Notes: generated by a model from the sequence alone, not told the origin. DNA of 64,000 nucleotides from Geotrypetes seraphini (GCF_902459505.1 NC_047097.1:13167749-13231748), one strand, 5' to 3'; positions 11,699-23,485 are shown, counted from the first letter of the stretch. Translations and numbers: made by a program.

Positions 11699-12453
11699 AT
11701 TACACCTTCTAGATCATCAGGAATTTAGGGAAGGAGGGGGACAGGAATTAGGGGCCTAGGATGGTTGGGGAGGGCCTTGGCTTGGGGTGTGTGGATCATT
11801 GGGCAGCCTCCTGTCATTGGCAAACAAAACCCTACTCATTTTCATTTGCTGGCAGTTGCAGAAGATTGCTTTTAAGGGAAACGTACCTGCCATCCCCATG
11901 ATCTTTTATTTTCCTGCATCTATCAGTTAACGCTCCTTTCCCCGCGAAGATCTGAACCGGGAGCCCCAGCAGCAGCAGGAAGGCGGGTGTAATGGAGGAC
12001 TAGAACCCATGAGAGCCGGTGGGGATGGGTTTTGTCTGCCCGCCGTCTTTTCAGACCTGAGCAGAGGCACATGCAGCGGAAGCATGGGCAGCGTCGTCGA
12101 GGAGGTTCATTTTCAGAAGGGTCCGACATGGCAGCATTTCCCACAAGCTGCCGGCGTCTGCTGTGAAGTTTTCTCTCTGCCTCGACTTCCTGTTTCCGAC
12201 AGGGCAAATCGCTGCAGAGAGGGAAAGCTTTGGGGCAGCTGCCGGCAGCTTGTGAGAATGGCTGCCGTGATGGGCCCCTCTGAAAAGGAAAAGATAGCGT
12301 TTTAATAAAGCACTTTGGACCGCGGGGCCCCTGGATCTGTGGGGTCCAGGGCAGCTGCCCTGTTTGCTCCCTATAATGCCGGCCCTGGGGCCCCCCTGAC
12401 AATGTCGGGCCCTAGGCACGTGCCTCTTGGGTCTATCCTTTAATCCGGCCCTG

Positions 12454-13490
12454 AGTATATTGAAAAGTATTCAGCTAGAGAAGAACAGGGCCTCAAATTA
12501 TCACACCCTTATAATGTAAAATAACTTGCACGGTTATTAAATAATTAATTTGACTTCCAAAATTTCAACTTGAATTTAAATCTAAATAAACACCTGTAAT
12601 CGCATATTAATATACAATGTCTATCTAAAATGTTCATGTCTTTTGATTCTGCCCAGAGGAGGCTTTGGTTTGCAAAATTTCATGAATCATTAAGAGAGGA
12701 ACTGTAAGAATTACCCTTAATACAGCAAAGTAATTTTGCAAAAAGGAGATCTGTTGGGCAGATTTGAAAGAAGAAGAATCTTATACTCTTTAAAAACTTA
12801 TACAACTTATACAAAACATTACCCGCAAGCTTATTTTTGATCCTTGAAGATATAACCATGTCACGCCTCTTATTTGAACAACATTGTGGCTACGTATTCA
12901 TAACAGAATCTATTTATAGTGTTGTCTTACTCATAACGTACTTCATACAAGATTACACCGTACTTACCAGTATTTTCTCTTCTCATTCTGCATCAACTGT
13001 CTATGGAATTTTTCGAGTATATAAATGCAAGCAATATAAGAACATACCAACAACATCTAACAAGAGAGAGCAGGAAGGTCATTCACAAAGACCAAACTAC
13101 AACAAAATACCCCAGCAGTATATATATATATATATATATCATAGAAAACCGGTACAGATACTGCTATTACCCAGCACTACACTTCTAAATATAAGCCCAG
13201 ACAGCTGGAAGGGCTCGGGTCTCAGAAACGGAGCCTACGCGCAGCAGTGACAATCACAAACTGAGGAAAATCAGCGTAGTACAATCGCTCCAACTCCAAT
13301 CATTGACCCACATGCATATTTTTTAAAGCATTTTTCAAAAAGCAATTAAAACAGCTAACCCACAACCGGGTTGCAAAAAAGAAGTGCAAGCCAGAAACTA
13401 AAAATTAAGCAACCAAACTACTTAGCTTTTATGGCTGACTTTGCTGACTTTGCTGATTTGTCTTTATGGAAGAGTGCAGTCACTAGTATA
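12454..13490. other. No gene recognised; includes a TA microsatellite
   Basis: AT-rich intron sequence with a TA run at about 13120-13138. No coding similarity or clear transposon ends were seen. Confidence 0.5.
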
Positions 13491-14764
13491 GAAAGACCCA
13501 CAGAAACCAACCCCTCCCACACACACACTCCAGTGTCAAAAGTTCAATAAAAAAGTTCGAGCTCTAGAGGCCAATCCCTCCCAAACGGGAGCCCAGATTC
13601 TCCTGAATTTCCTCCATGACCCAGGACCAGCCCTCCGAACATCCAGATATTCAAATTTCAACAAAGTAAACAATTCATTTCTTCACATAGTAAGGGTAGG
13701 CACTTCAGCCTGGCGCCACAACAGAAGGATACACTTCCGGGCCAACAAAGAGGCCTTTTGCAATAACATGTTGCCCCCTCTAGACAATCCCAAATGAACC
13801 CCCTGAGAAAAGAGCAGAACGTCTGCCCTCAAGGGAATCTGCTTATGCAGAGCAGACTGTAGGTACAGTGCTACAAAAGACCAGAATGTTTGAATACAGT
13901 CACATGACCAAAACATGTGAAGCAAGCCTGCAGGGGTGGAATGGCAGCTAGGACACTGAACATGGGAGGCATATCCAGAAACAAAGGCCTGGAATGGGGA
14001 GACATGCAGCCGCAAAAGAAACTTGAAGTGCTGATCCTGCAGTACCATAGAACGAGTCATGTGAGGAAGATGCTTGATAAGAAGACGAACTCCTTGGCCC
14101 TTGATATGTTCAGATGGGAAGAGATCCTGGTTCCACACAGCCGCCACCACCTCAGGATCCAAAAGGGCCGTGAAGCAGCCCAAACTGACTTGATGGAAAG
14201 ATAAGCTAATCAGAATCAGACGGGACAAAGTCAAAGTCTCACACACCACATCTGCCTTGTCTTCGGTCAAAGTAGCAGCATCCAAAGAGTGGAGATATTG
14301 AGACACCTGGTGGTAGAAAAGCCAATCCCGAACCTCCAAGAGACCCGCCACCTGTAGATCCTGGAAAGAACAAGGCACACCCTCCTCCGACACAACATCA
14401 CACACATAGCATAGTCCACGAGCACTCCAGCACTGTAAATATAGTTTGGAGGCATCAGGATCCTGGTCTCGATTACCCTACAAGGGCAACAGAATCGTAT
14501 GGGCGCTTAGCATAAAGATAATACATCAAATGAGTAGGAGCCATCAACTGCTGCTCAAGTGACAGGTGTATAAAACTGAGTGTTCTTAATCCAGTCCACC
14601 AAGTGCCTAAGGAGACAGGCTATGTTATATCTCCTCAAGTACGGAAGCGCCAGTCCACCCCATCCCACAGTAAAAATAATTGAGCAAGAGTCATTCTGGG
14701 TTTTCTATTCCAAAGAAATTTAAGTAATACAGTGTGATGCATGTTAATAGCCTTATTAGTCATA

Positions 14765-16162
14765 CTAGTATTTTAGCCCGTTACATTAACGGGTGCTAGA
14801 GTAGATGTCTATTTTGGGGTTTTTTTTTCCTTTGTCTCTTTCTCCTTGGACGCTGTCTGTCTGTCATTCTTTTTGTCTGTGTCTCTCCCTGGCCCCCTGT
14901 CTATCTTTCTTTCTTTCTCCGTTTCCCTGGCCCCCTGTATTTCTCTGTTGTGCCATGCCTGCCTGTCTCTCAGTGGCCCCCTTCCTATGTCCATAGTGTC
15001 CCATCCTATGTCCTTAGTGCCCTCAGTGCCTCCTATGTCCTTAGTACCCCAGTTCTTCCTTCCCATGTCCTTAGTACTCCTTCCTACGTCCTTAGTGCCC
15101 CCAGTGCCTCCTTCCTATGCCCTAAGTGCCCCCAGTGCCTCCGTCCTGTGGCCATAGTACCTCCAGTGCCTCCTTCCCATGTCCTTAGTGCCCACAGTGC
15201 ATCCATCCTGTGTCCTTAGTGCCCCCAGTGCCTCATTCCCGTGTCCTTAGTGCCCCCAGTGCATCTGTCCTGTGTCCTTAGTGCCCTCAGTGCCCCTTCC
15301 TATGTCCTTAGTGCCCCCAAGTGCCTCCTTCCTATGTCCCCCTCACTGCCTTCCACTGCCCACTGGGAACAAACTGGGGTTTGGGCTTATTTCCCCTCCT
15401 CCCAATACCCTCTTCTCCCAGAACAAACTGGGCTTTGGGCTTATTCCCCCTCCCCCCACTGCCTTCCACTGCCCACTGCCTTTGACCCAACCCCACCCCC
15501 GAAGCCAGCCTGCCTGCCTTCCTCCCATCCCCCTGTGTAGTAGACCCAATGAGCAGCATCTTCAAATTTCTGCCCCCTTCCATTCCCCCTGTATAGTAGA
15601 ACCCGACATTTTTATTTCTTTCCCTCCCTCCCATCCCCCCTGTGCAGTAGAACAGGTGATCAGCCTGTTTCCATCCCCCCCCACCTTGCAGCCGACCCCA
15701 TTGACCCTCCCATCCGCCCTTCCCACAGCAAGATGACCTACAAACCAGGGTCACCCGGCCCGAACCCTGCTTACCTTCCTCGGCGTTTCATTTCAGTTTC
15801 GACTCCGGGTACGTTTTACATTGCGGCTGTGTTAACCCCCCCACCCACTGGTCTCTCTCTCGCAACGTCCTTCCACTCGGCTCGGGGGCTCTGTCGGCTG
15901 CGCCTCTGCCCGTGTTGGGGGGGGGAGAGAAAGAGGCGTTTCTTACCTCGTCTACGTCTCCTCTTGATGGCTGGGGTTGGAGGGGGACCTGAGGATCGGC
16001 GCTGTCTCCAACCCGCCGCCGAGCCTGCAGCCGCCAACAGCCATCGCGGCCGACATCCGCCTCGGGGAATTCTTGCGCTACCTGCGGTGCTCTACAGTGC
16101 ACGGAAAACGGGAGCACTTAGGTGGGAGTGCGCATGCGCGCTTAGGGCTTTATTATATTAGA
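14765..16162 (-). mobile_element. Non-autonomous Helitron, copy 2
   Basis: On the minus strand it starts TCTAATATAATAAAGCCC after an A and ends with the hairpin CCCGTTA-ATG-TAACGGG and a CTAG terminus before a T. 1,398 bp. It carries a pyrimidine-rich minisatellite (14985-15350) near its 3' end. Its insertion into an L1 frame gives both borders independently. Confidence 0.85.
14985..15350. repeat. Minisatellite inside Helitron copy 2
   Basis: Degenerate units of about 30-40 bp built on TCCTATGTCCTTAGTGCCCC and CAGTGCCTCC. The same motif fills 63220-63890. Confidence 0.75.
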
Positions 16163-17127
16163 TATAATGGAAAAGTCTGCATCACATAGACCCACGTAGG
16201 GAACAAAACCATTTTGTAAAGAGCAATTCGACCCCGTAAGGGCAATGGAAAACGAGCCCAAAGACTCAAAAGATCCCTGGATTTGTTCAAGAGCACTGTG
16301 AAATTTTCCCCATAGGCCCGGGATAGATTGCCAGTGATGTATACCCCCAAATATTTAAGTTTGTGTGCCACCTTTCACAAAGGGAAGGGAATCGACCAAT
16401 CCTCGTAAGCGTACCCACCACAAGCCTCAGACTTGTCCAAATTTAACTCCAAACCAGACACCCTGCCATGATCACCAACCAATTGCAACACCCGGGGAAG
16501 AGACCAACCCGGTTGGGTCAACAACAGCAAGATATCATCCGCAAAGGCCAGACAACGTACCTCCTCCCGCCCCAAAGACAACCCAGAAACCGAGCATCCT
16601 CCCGAATCAGCCACAATAAGGGCTCCAAAGATAAAATAAATAATAAAGGGGAAAGAGGGCAACCCTGACGGTTGATACGTTCCACTGGAAAATAACCATT
16701 AACCAGTACTGTCGAACTAGGAAGATGATACAAAAGACGAACCATGGTCAAAAAATTACCCCCAACCCATAGCACCATGAACAAGTACTCCCAATCCACG
16801 CAAACGCTTTGCTGGCATCAAGACTAAGCAGTAGACCAGGGAGGGAATGGGTAGCACTATGACCCAGAGCTGCCATGACCTAACGGACATTCCAAACCGC
16901 CTGTCTACCCCGAATGAACCCCACCTGGTCAGTATGAATCAAATGCAGCAGAAAGTCAGCTAAACGATTAGCCAGAATTTTAGCCAGAGTTTAAGCTCAA
17001 AATGAATCAAAGAAATGGGACAATAAGAATCCACAAAAGCTGGGTTCCTATCTGGCTTGGGAATCAACACAATATGCGCCCGATTAACGTGAGCAGGGAA
17101 GGCCCCCGAGGACTGTCTATGCTTTTC

Positions 17128-17765
17128 TAATGCAAATCAATCAATCCATAAATTATTTATTCCGTATGATCTTAAACCAGCAGATTAGTTGTAACATAAT
17201 CATAAAAAATTAACAAACACAAAATTACACAAAACCTTTCAACAATCCCTTTCAAATTCACACTTTCCTATTATTACTACATAATCATGTAAGACTCATT
17301 TCTCTAACTTTCTCAACCCCTCTCAAACTAAGGGCCTCTTTTACAAAGCTGTGGTAATGATGCTGCTGCAGTAAACGCACCAAAGGAATTGATTAGACTT
17401 CAGTGCATTTACAGCAGCAGTGCTATTGCAGCTTTGTAAAAGAGGCCCTAAATGGCAATTGATTCCATAGTTGCTGACCAACAGTTATAAATATGGCTGA
17501 ACAATATTCCAGGTGTACTGATTGAAAAGGCGGAACCTCCAAAAACATCTTATTTACTAATCTCAAGTTTCTTGCTGGTAGATATAAAAGAAGCCAAGCA
17601 GAAATGGCCAAGGAAACTTTCTTGGTTAAAGGTTTAACAACAAGGGAGATCATTTTATATTTATTTGATACTGGCTAGGAATCCAGTGCAATTGCTTTAG
17701 AATAGGAATATGCCTTAATCGAAACCATCACAGATAAACCTACTGGAAGGTCATTGCAATAATAA
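17128..17765 (-). mobile_element. L2-like LINE 3' end
   Basis: Minus-strand 17653-17423 encodes an L2-type ORF2 C-terminus with VPPFQSVHLEYCSAIF and QQLWNQLPFRA (the LWNxLP motif). The 3' tail at 17128-17170 reads ATTTATGGATTGATTGATT on the minus strand. A short MITE is inserted at 17332-17448. Confidence 0.65.
17332..17448. mobile_element. Short MITE, GGGCxxCTTTTAC family
   Basis: Perfect ends GGGCCTCTTTTACAAAGCTG and its complement, flanked by TAA on both sides. A 3-bp TWA target would fit PIF/Harbinger. Related copies are at 21516, 23664 and 42696. Confidence 0.7.
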
Positions 17766-18194
17766 AACAAGATGTAATTACTAATCAGAAATTAATATGA
17801 TTTAGTAATTTTTTTTAAATGTCTCAACAATCACAATTAAGAAAAACATCCTGTTTTCTGCACATGGAATTTTGAAGTGAGTGAGAAATCCAGAATAACA
17901 AGCTGGATTAGGAAATGACATTTCCATTGTGAACGTTTAAAGAAACAGGATCCTCATTGCGGGGATATCCTGAAAGGAATAAAATCTGTCTTAACATTCA
18001 GCTTTAAATAATTTTTATTCACTAACCTACTCAAGATAAGTAAAGTCTAAGAAATCCCAAAGTATCTTCTACTGATTTTTAAGTATAGATGAGAAACTGA
18101 ATATCATCAGCATTGATTTGGTATTGTAGGCCTAAACAGTCAGTTCAGGAGTCTGCACAGTGATAAAATAAAGATGTTAAGTAATACTGCAGAC

Positions 18195-18450
18195 AGGGGG
18201 AGAGTGTGGCACAGTGGTTAAAGCTACAGCCTCAGCACCCTGGAATTGTGGTTCAAACCCATGCTGCTCCTTATGACCCTGGGCAAGTCACTTAATCCCC
18301 CCCATTGCCCCAGGTACATTAGATAGATTGTGAGCCCACTGGGACAGACAGGGAAACATGCTTGAGTACCTGAATAAACTCATGTAAACCGCTCTGAGCT
18401 CTCCTGGGAGAACAGTATAGAAAATTGAATAAATAAAATAAAAATAAAGA
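18195..18450 (+). mobile_element. tRNA-derived SINE
   Basis: A pol III box A-like TGGCACAGTGGTTAAAGC and a box B-like GGTTCAAACCC are spaced as in a tRNA gene. A body with CTGGGCAAGTCACTTAATCC follows, then a tail TGTAAACCGCTCTGAGCTCT running into AATAAATAAA repeats. The tail resembles the L2-like LINE end at 57355-57418, its likely mobilising partner. Confidence 0.8.
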
Positions 18451-18966
18451 TATGAACCCTGAGGAACTCCTGTGGAATATCAAAATCAGTCAAACAATCA
18501 AGACCTTTCATCACACAAGATTGCCTATTTGAAAAAAAAAAAAAAAAAAAGATGAAAATCATTTTAAAATTACAACATTCAAACTAATAGACTGTAAACT
18601 ATTGATCTTAATTTGATCGGTTATATCAAATGGCAGTTCAACCAAAATTTGATGCCTTTATTTGTCATAAGAACATAAGAATAGCCATACTGGGTCAGAC
18701 CAGTATCTAGCCCAGTATCTTGTTTCCACAGTGGTCAATCCAGGTCACAAGTACCTGCCTGGCAGAAATCTAAACAGTAGCAATATTCCATGCTACCAGT
18801 CCCAGGGCAAGCAGTGGCTTTCTCCATATCTATCTCAATAGCAATCTGTAGACTTTTCCTCTAGGAGCTTGTCCAAACCTTTGTTTTTAAACCCAGCTAT
18901 GTTAACCCCAGTTACCACAACCTCTAGCAATGAGTTTGAGCAACTTCATTAAGTGTTCCCTAGTCT

Positions 18967-20092
18967 TTGTAAGAAGCTACAGTGAGAACTAAATACGGCA
19001 ACACTGGTGTCCAATAAAATGTGGCGTCAGGCAAGGATGCATATTGTCACATTATCTGTTCAACCATCTTCAGAAGAGCGTGTCTGTTTCAAAGTTGGTG
19101 GCCAAAATATAAACAACCTGCACTATCCAGAGGATACAATGCTTATCAGTAGCAGCAAAGAAGAAATCTGTATCTATTGAGAAAAGTCAAAACCGAAAGT
19201 CATAACAAGGGATTAGAACTGAACATAAACAAGATGAAGATCATGAATATGGAAAATGATGAAGATTTTTTTTCCAAATACATTTTATTTTATTTATAGC
19301 AAGAAATCACAGGTACAGAACAAAACATAAAAATCCCAATCTAAGCCATGAACAAAGGCAAATACAAAAAGCACCAGCATCACACAATCAGAAATCATAT
19401 CCCCCAACTTCCCCCCACATCCCCTATCTCCATCATATAGACAAAAAAAAAAAAAGAAAACCAAGCCTAACAGGTTCCAACCATCCCCTATCCCAAAAGA
19501 AAATGATGAAGATTTTGAGCTTGAAGGCAATTGAAATACTTTACAACTTCTATTATATCTCCTTGGCTATTTTGTAAACGAAGCAACTAACAAGGAGGAA
19601 ATAGCACAATGAAGGCTCTCGACAAAGTATTCAAATGAAGATCAGACTTGTCTACACACTCTTTTTCATAGTGGTCAGATGTGAAAGCTGGACACTACAG
19701 AAACAAGACAGAAAGAAGATTTACTCATTTGAGCTTTGGTGATGGAGGAGGATTTTAGCTGCGCCTTGGACTGCCAGAAAATGAACAAAACGATTCTGGA
19801 AGAGATCAAACCAGCTATGTCACTTGAAGCCCAAATGATGAAGTTATGACTCTTATTAAAGAGAGAGATCACTGGAGAAGGACATCATGTTTGGGAAGAT
19901 CGAAGGAACCAGGCAATGAGGGTGACCTGTAATCAGATGGCTGGATATGTTGAAAACAACCATGGGGATGATGCTGGAGGACCTTGCAGGACTAGCACAA
20001 ACCCCATTTCTTTTTAGATCCGCAATTCATCAAGTCTCTAGGACTTGAGCACAAGTTGATGGCACATAACAATAACAACAAAATTAAAGATT
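18967..20092 (+). mobile_element. RTE/BovB LINE 3' part, dead
   Basis: Recognisable BovB-type RT remnants: RQAxMHIVT, VGGQNINNLHYPEDTMLIS (from GRNINNLRYADDTTLM) and, after the L1 insertion, VVRCESWTLQKQDRKKI, SFELWWWRRILAAPWTAR and SLEAQMMKL. It ends with a GATGGCACATAACAATAACA tail typical of RTE simple-repeat ends. Stops and frameshifts are frequent, and the catalytic ADD has become PED. Confidence 0.8.
19270..19498 (-). mobile_element. 5'-truncated L1 3' end with target duplication
   Basis: A 229-bp insertion, whose A-tail appears as T at 19270-19273, is flanked by the 18-bp duplication GAAAATGATGAAGATTTT (19252-19269 and 19499-19516). It splits the RTE element and is the youngest layer of this nest. 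Confidence 0.85.
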
Positions 20093-20519
20093 CACTTGTA
20101 CTCATTGTATATCATCAGGATTTTGTATATCTCAATCATATCTTCCCCTCAGCCATCTCTTTTCCAAGCTGAAGAGCCCTAACCTTTTAGTCTTTCCTCA
20201 TTAGAGAAGAGTTCCATCTCCATTATCATTTTGGTTGCTCTTTGAACCTTTTCTAATTCTACTATATTTTTTTTGTGATATGGTGACCAGAATTAAACTC
20301 AATACTATATAATGAAAAAGTGGGTTGAATATATTGCCAATAATGCCCAACATTCTGGATTGAATTGTAGAACAATAAAAGTTTTTGGGATGAAAATGAT
20401 CACAACGCTTTCATTAAGTTGTGATACTTCTGCTTTTTATTCAGACAATAACTTTTTTTAATTTAAGTACATTTTTTAATATGTTCACTGTACTTTTAAG
20501 TATTAAAACATACGAGATC

Positions 20520-21420
20520 TGAATTTATTTTTTATTTTTTTTCCTGCCCTCCCAGAAAGTTCAGGGTGGGTAACAGTATTTCAGAGAGCGAGGTAACAGA
20601 AGGACCGGTGGGGTTACAGAAAACAGAGGGAACCTAGGTACAATATTGAAGGCTATCAAATTATCATCAAGGAGAAATGTACGGATTCCGTAGACAGTGG
20701 ATCTAAGTACAAGGTGAGGCTAACAAGTTATGGACCTAATGTCTGATCCGGTGAAGGCGTTTCTAGTACAGTATTGGGGTTCAAGAAGGGATTGGGCAAC
20801 TTTTTGAAGAAAAGGGGATAGAAGAGTACGGATAGAGGACTACTACACAGGTCCTGGACCTGATGGGCCTCCACGTGTGCGGACTTCTGGGCATGATGGA
20901 CCTCTGATCTGACCCAGCGGAGGCACTGCTTATGTGCTTATGTACAGAGGGGTTTGCAGGTGTTTGAGGTTCATCCCCCAATGTCAGAGTGATATCAATG
21001 TGATTGGTTTCATTCAACTTGACTCAGATTGGTAGTTGGTGATTATTCTAGTTGAGCAAGTTTATTCCATATTTTTGGATTTGATATATACAGAGGGGAC
21101 CCAGATGGGACAAAGGGCATACATGGTTTATGGGGCGGGGTTTCGGGGGAGGGGACTTAGGTATAATAAGGAACATAGCAGGGCACGAGCTGAAAAACAT
21201 ATTGGAAGCATATAGAAGGGAAGTTGAGCAGTAGTGTAATCTTGTTCATATAGCTGTTCGTATGTCTGTTCATATAGCTTGAGGACTTCATTGTCACAGT
21301 TCCTCGTTACCCATTTCTGGTCCGAAGCAGTTAGCAGAACAGGAAGGTCTTTGTTGCCTTCTGGAAGGTCATCAGGGAGTCCAGGGATCTGATTTGCGTG
21401 GGCAGATGATTCCATATTCA
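20520..21420 (-). repeat. LINE-derived or unclassified repeat, interrupted by a CR1 end
   Basis: An antisense sequence starting CTGCCCTCCCAGAAAGTTCAGG; the repeat resumes after a CR1 tail at 20785-20943. I could not assign it to a named family. Confidence 0.35.
20785..20943 (+). mobile_element. CR1 3' end, short insertion
   Basis: The tail reads GATCTGACCCAGCGGAGGC, then CTTATGTGCTTATGT, the CR1 3' repeat. ACAG occurs on both sides of the insertion. Confidence 0.65.
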
Positions 21421-21481
21421 TTAGGGATATCTTGAAAACCTGACTGGCTGGGGGTCCCCAGGACAGGTTTAAGAATCACTG
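21419..21481. mobile_element. hAT MITE fragment (right half)
   Basis: Matches the right half of the complete copy at 43271-43462: GATATCTTGAAAACCTGACT and GGGGGTCCCCAGGACAGG, ending AATCACTG. Confidence 0.7.
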
Positions 21482-21515
21482 ACCTAGTATTTTGAACAAC
21501 ACTGCTCAAGACTAT

Positions 21516-21656
21516 GGGTTCCTTTTACGAAGGTATGCTAGCGGTTTTAGCGCGCGCTGCACACTAACACCTCCATAGAGCTTGCGTTAGTATTTTTCAT
21601 GTAGCGCGGGGTTAGCGCGTGCTAAAACCACTAGCCCATCTTCGTAAAAGGAGCCC
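21516..21656. mobile_element. Short MITE, GGGCxxCTTTTAC family
   Basis: Ends GGGTTCCTTTTACGAAGG and the complement of CTTCGTAAAAGGAGCCC, with TAT on each side. The interior is rich in GCGCGC and GTTAGCGCG. Confidence 0.7.
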
Positions 21657-22182
21657 TATTTCTTCTCCGAAGCTTTTAATATATGTGGCTGACTACTTGC
21701 TCATTCTTCATCTGAACTAGCATGCTACACAGCTTGTAACTAAGACTAGTTCCACCAGCTTTACATTTCAGACACCCATCTATGTATCTCAGCTTCAACC
21801 TACCCATCTTGTCTGTCTGTGTTTATATATCTTAGCTGCCTGCTACGATATTTCATTTATTGTACTGATAGTATATTAAAATATTCATACAACATATATA
21901 TGTTGATTATTAAAGTTTTTTTTAATTTATATAGTTGACACTGTATAGTATCATATCTGTGTTTATATGAATGTTTCTCCTTGTTGCCTATTACGGTATA
22001 TCACTTATACCCTGTTGACATTTATTATATAGTATTTACACTACATGATTGTTCTTCTGTGCTGTTTTTATGTATATTTTGAACACTATATCGTGTTATT
22101 TCTATTAGGATTCAATTTGCCTGTCTCCAAGTTTACCTCATTAAACTAAAAACTAAACTAAATCTTAGGCTTATATACCACA

Positions 22183-22981
22183 TCCTATATAATAAAAGGT
22201 TAGTGGCGCATGCGCTTTTAAAAAAGCATGATTACTGCGGCCATGGTGTGTGATCCGTGGCCGTGTTCCATTTTAGAACCTGGCCAATGATTACTCTGGC
22301 CACTCCCCTCCTCCCGCCCTCACCAACCCGAAGGAAGCTCAACAGACCTCCCGCCCTCACCTCACCAACCCGAAGCAAGTTGGACCATACCTCCCGCCCT
22401 TGCTCACCGCTGCTGTCGCTGCCACTGATCCTCCTCTTTGGGGCAGCCTGCGATTGTGGCCGGCTTTGGCGGGCCTCGCGGGCCGCTTTCCGGCCTCGGT
22501 GGCACATTCCCTCTGACGCACGGGATCGCGTCGGGGGGAAGCGTGCTTCCGGGTTGGGGAGCGGCCTGCGAAGTTGCTGGGGCCGGCCACCACGATCGCG
22601 GCCTGCTTTGAAGAGGAGCAGGCCAGAAGACGCCGGGATGGAGGGAGGGTAAGCAGGGGGATTAATTCAGGGGGCCAGAGGGAGAGGGAAAGGGGCCATG
22701 GAGAGATAGGGAGAGGGAAAGGGGGCTGCTTTGGGGGGGAAGTGTGCTGGGGACAGACAGTTTTACTCTGGGGGGAAGACAGAAGGGGCCATGGAGAGAT
22801 AGGGAGAGGGAAAAGGGGCTGCTTTGAGTGGGAGGTGTGTGCTGGGGGCAGACAGCTTTGCTCGGGGGGGGGGGGGGAGACAGAAGGACACAGACATCGG
22901 CCAAGGAGAGAGAGATAAAGAAACACAGACAGACAGACACTCTATTCTAGCACCCGTTAATGTAACGGGCTTAAAGACTAG
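22183..22981 (+). mobile_element. Non-autonomous Helitron, copy 3
   Basis: It starts TCCTATATAATAAAAGG after an A and ends with the CCCGTTA-ATG-TAACGGG hairpin, CTTAAAGACTAG, then T. The first 16 bases are, from memory, those of bat HeliBat elements. 799 bp, with a purine-rich tandem region at 22665-22890 (units with GGAGAGGGAAAGGGGGCTGC). Confidence 0.9.
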
Positions 22982-22985
22982 TCTT

Positions 22986-23480
22986 CTCTATAAAAATAGA
23001 GCTCGACACAGTTTACAGAAATTAAAAAGAGTAAATACAGTAGGAATAGGGATAATATGGAAGGAAAAAAAGTTTACAATTTTGAAAAAAGCAAAGTTTT
23101 CAGATGTTTTCGCAACTGTACAGGAAAATTATTCCAGAGCTCAGTAATTTTGAAAAGAAGGAACTTCCCTAATTTACCAGTATAGATGATTCCTTTCAGC
23201 GTAGGAAAAGATAATTTGAGTTTTTGAGTAGGTTTGGTAATCTCAGGTCTTGTAGAATTCCAAAATAGAGGAAAGAAGGAAGGAAGGAAAGATGCCATGC
23301 AAGATCTTAAAGCGGGCACATTTAAAATAGATTCTAGAAATAATTGGAAGCCAATGACGTTTTAGCAAAAGTGGAGAAACATGATTGAACTTACTTTTTA
23401 CAAAGATCAACCTTGCAGCAGTATTCTGGATCAACTGAAGTCTTTGAAGACTTTTCTTAGTCATGCTTAAGAAGACAGGT
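22986..23480 (-). mobile_element. L2-like LINE ORF2 C-terminus and 3' UTR
   Basis: Minus strand 23464-23074 encodes LQRLQLIQNTAARLIF, HVSPLLLKRHWLPII and RIYFKCARFKILHGIFPSF, the conserved end of L2/Jockey-type ORF2. Helitron copy 3 lies at its left and a hAT MITE at its right. Confidence 0.8.
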
Positions 23481-23485
23481 TACAG

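Larger units (their letters stand above)
7866..12453. mobile_element. hAT-type DNA transposon with nested insertions
   Basis: The left end CAGGGCAGGATTAATTC and the complement of the right end (CAGGGCCGGATTAAAGG) form inverted repeats, both followed inward by GGGCCC-rich sequence. The element is bordered by a perfect 8-bp duplication, AGTATATT, at 7858-7865 and 12454-12461, the hAT signature. It is 4,588 bp long and contains at least three later insertions: a Helitron (8264-9164), a foldback element (9440-10246) and a small hAT (10951-11258). A palindrome at 12104-12292 lies near the right end. No transposase frame was recognised, so the host element is non-autonomous or decayed. Confidence 0.85.
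13490..17115 (-). mobile_element. L1-type LINE (ORF2 part and 3' end), split by a Helitron
   Basis: On the minus strand, 16800-16375 encodes the RT core: PLSPLLFILSLEPLL, then a shifted LAFADDILLLLTQPG with catalytic FADD, then LELNLDKSEA. 16371-16163 continues (YLGVYITGN, PLRGRIALYKM). The Helitron at 14765-16162 interrupts it. The remainder (14764-13683) includes the C-terminal CPSCHSTPAGLLHMFWSC cysteine cluster. The 5' part is missing beyond about 17115. Frameshifts show it is dead. It is in antisense orientation to NEDD4. Confidence 0.85.
18669..20360 (-). mobile_element. CR1 LINE 3' end, split by RTE/BovB
   Basis: On the plus strand it begins CATAAGAACATAAGAATAGC, the complement of the CR1 3' TTCTTATG repeat, then GGGTCAGACCAG and the antisense 3' UTR to about 18966. 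The antisense of the ORF2 C-terminus resumes at about 20093 (ATCTTCCCCTCAGCCATCTC) and runs to about 20360. The gap is filled by an RTE element on the opposite strand. Confidence 0.8.

Noticed and set aside
12009-12305. 98-residue ORF as a host exon
   Set aside because: It overlaps a palindrome at the right end of the hAT; the opposite strand gives equally long frames.
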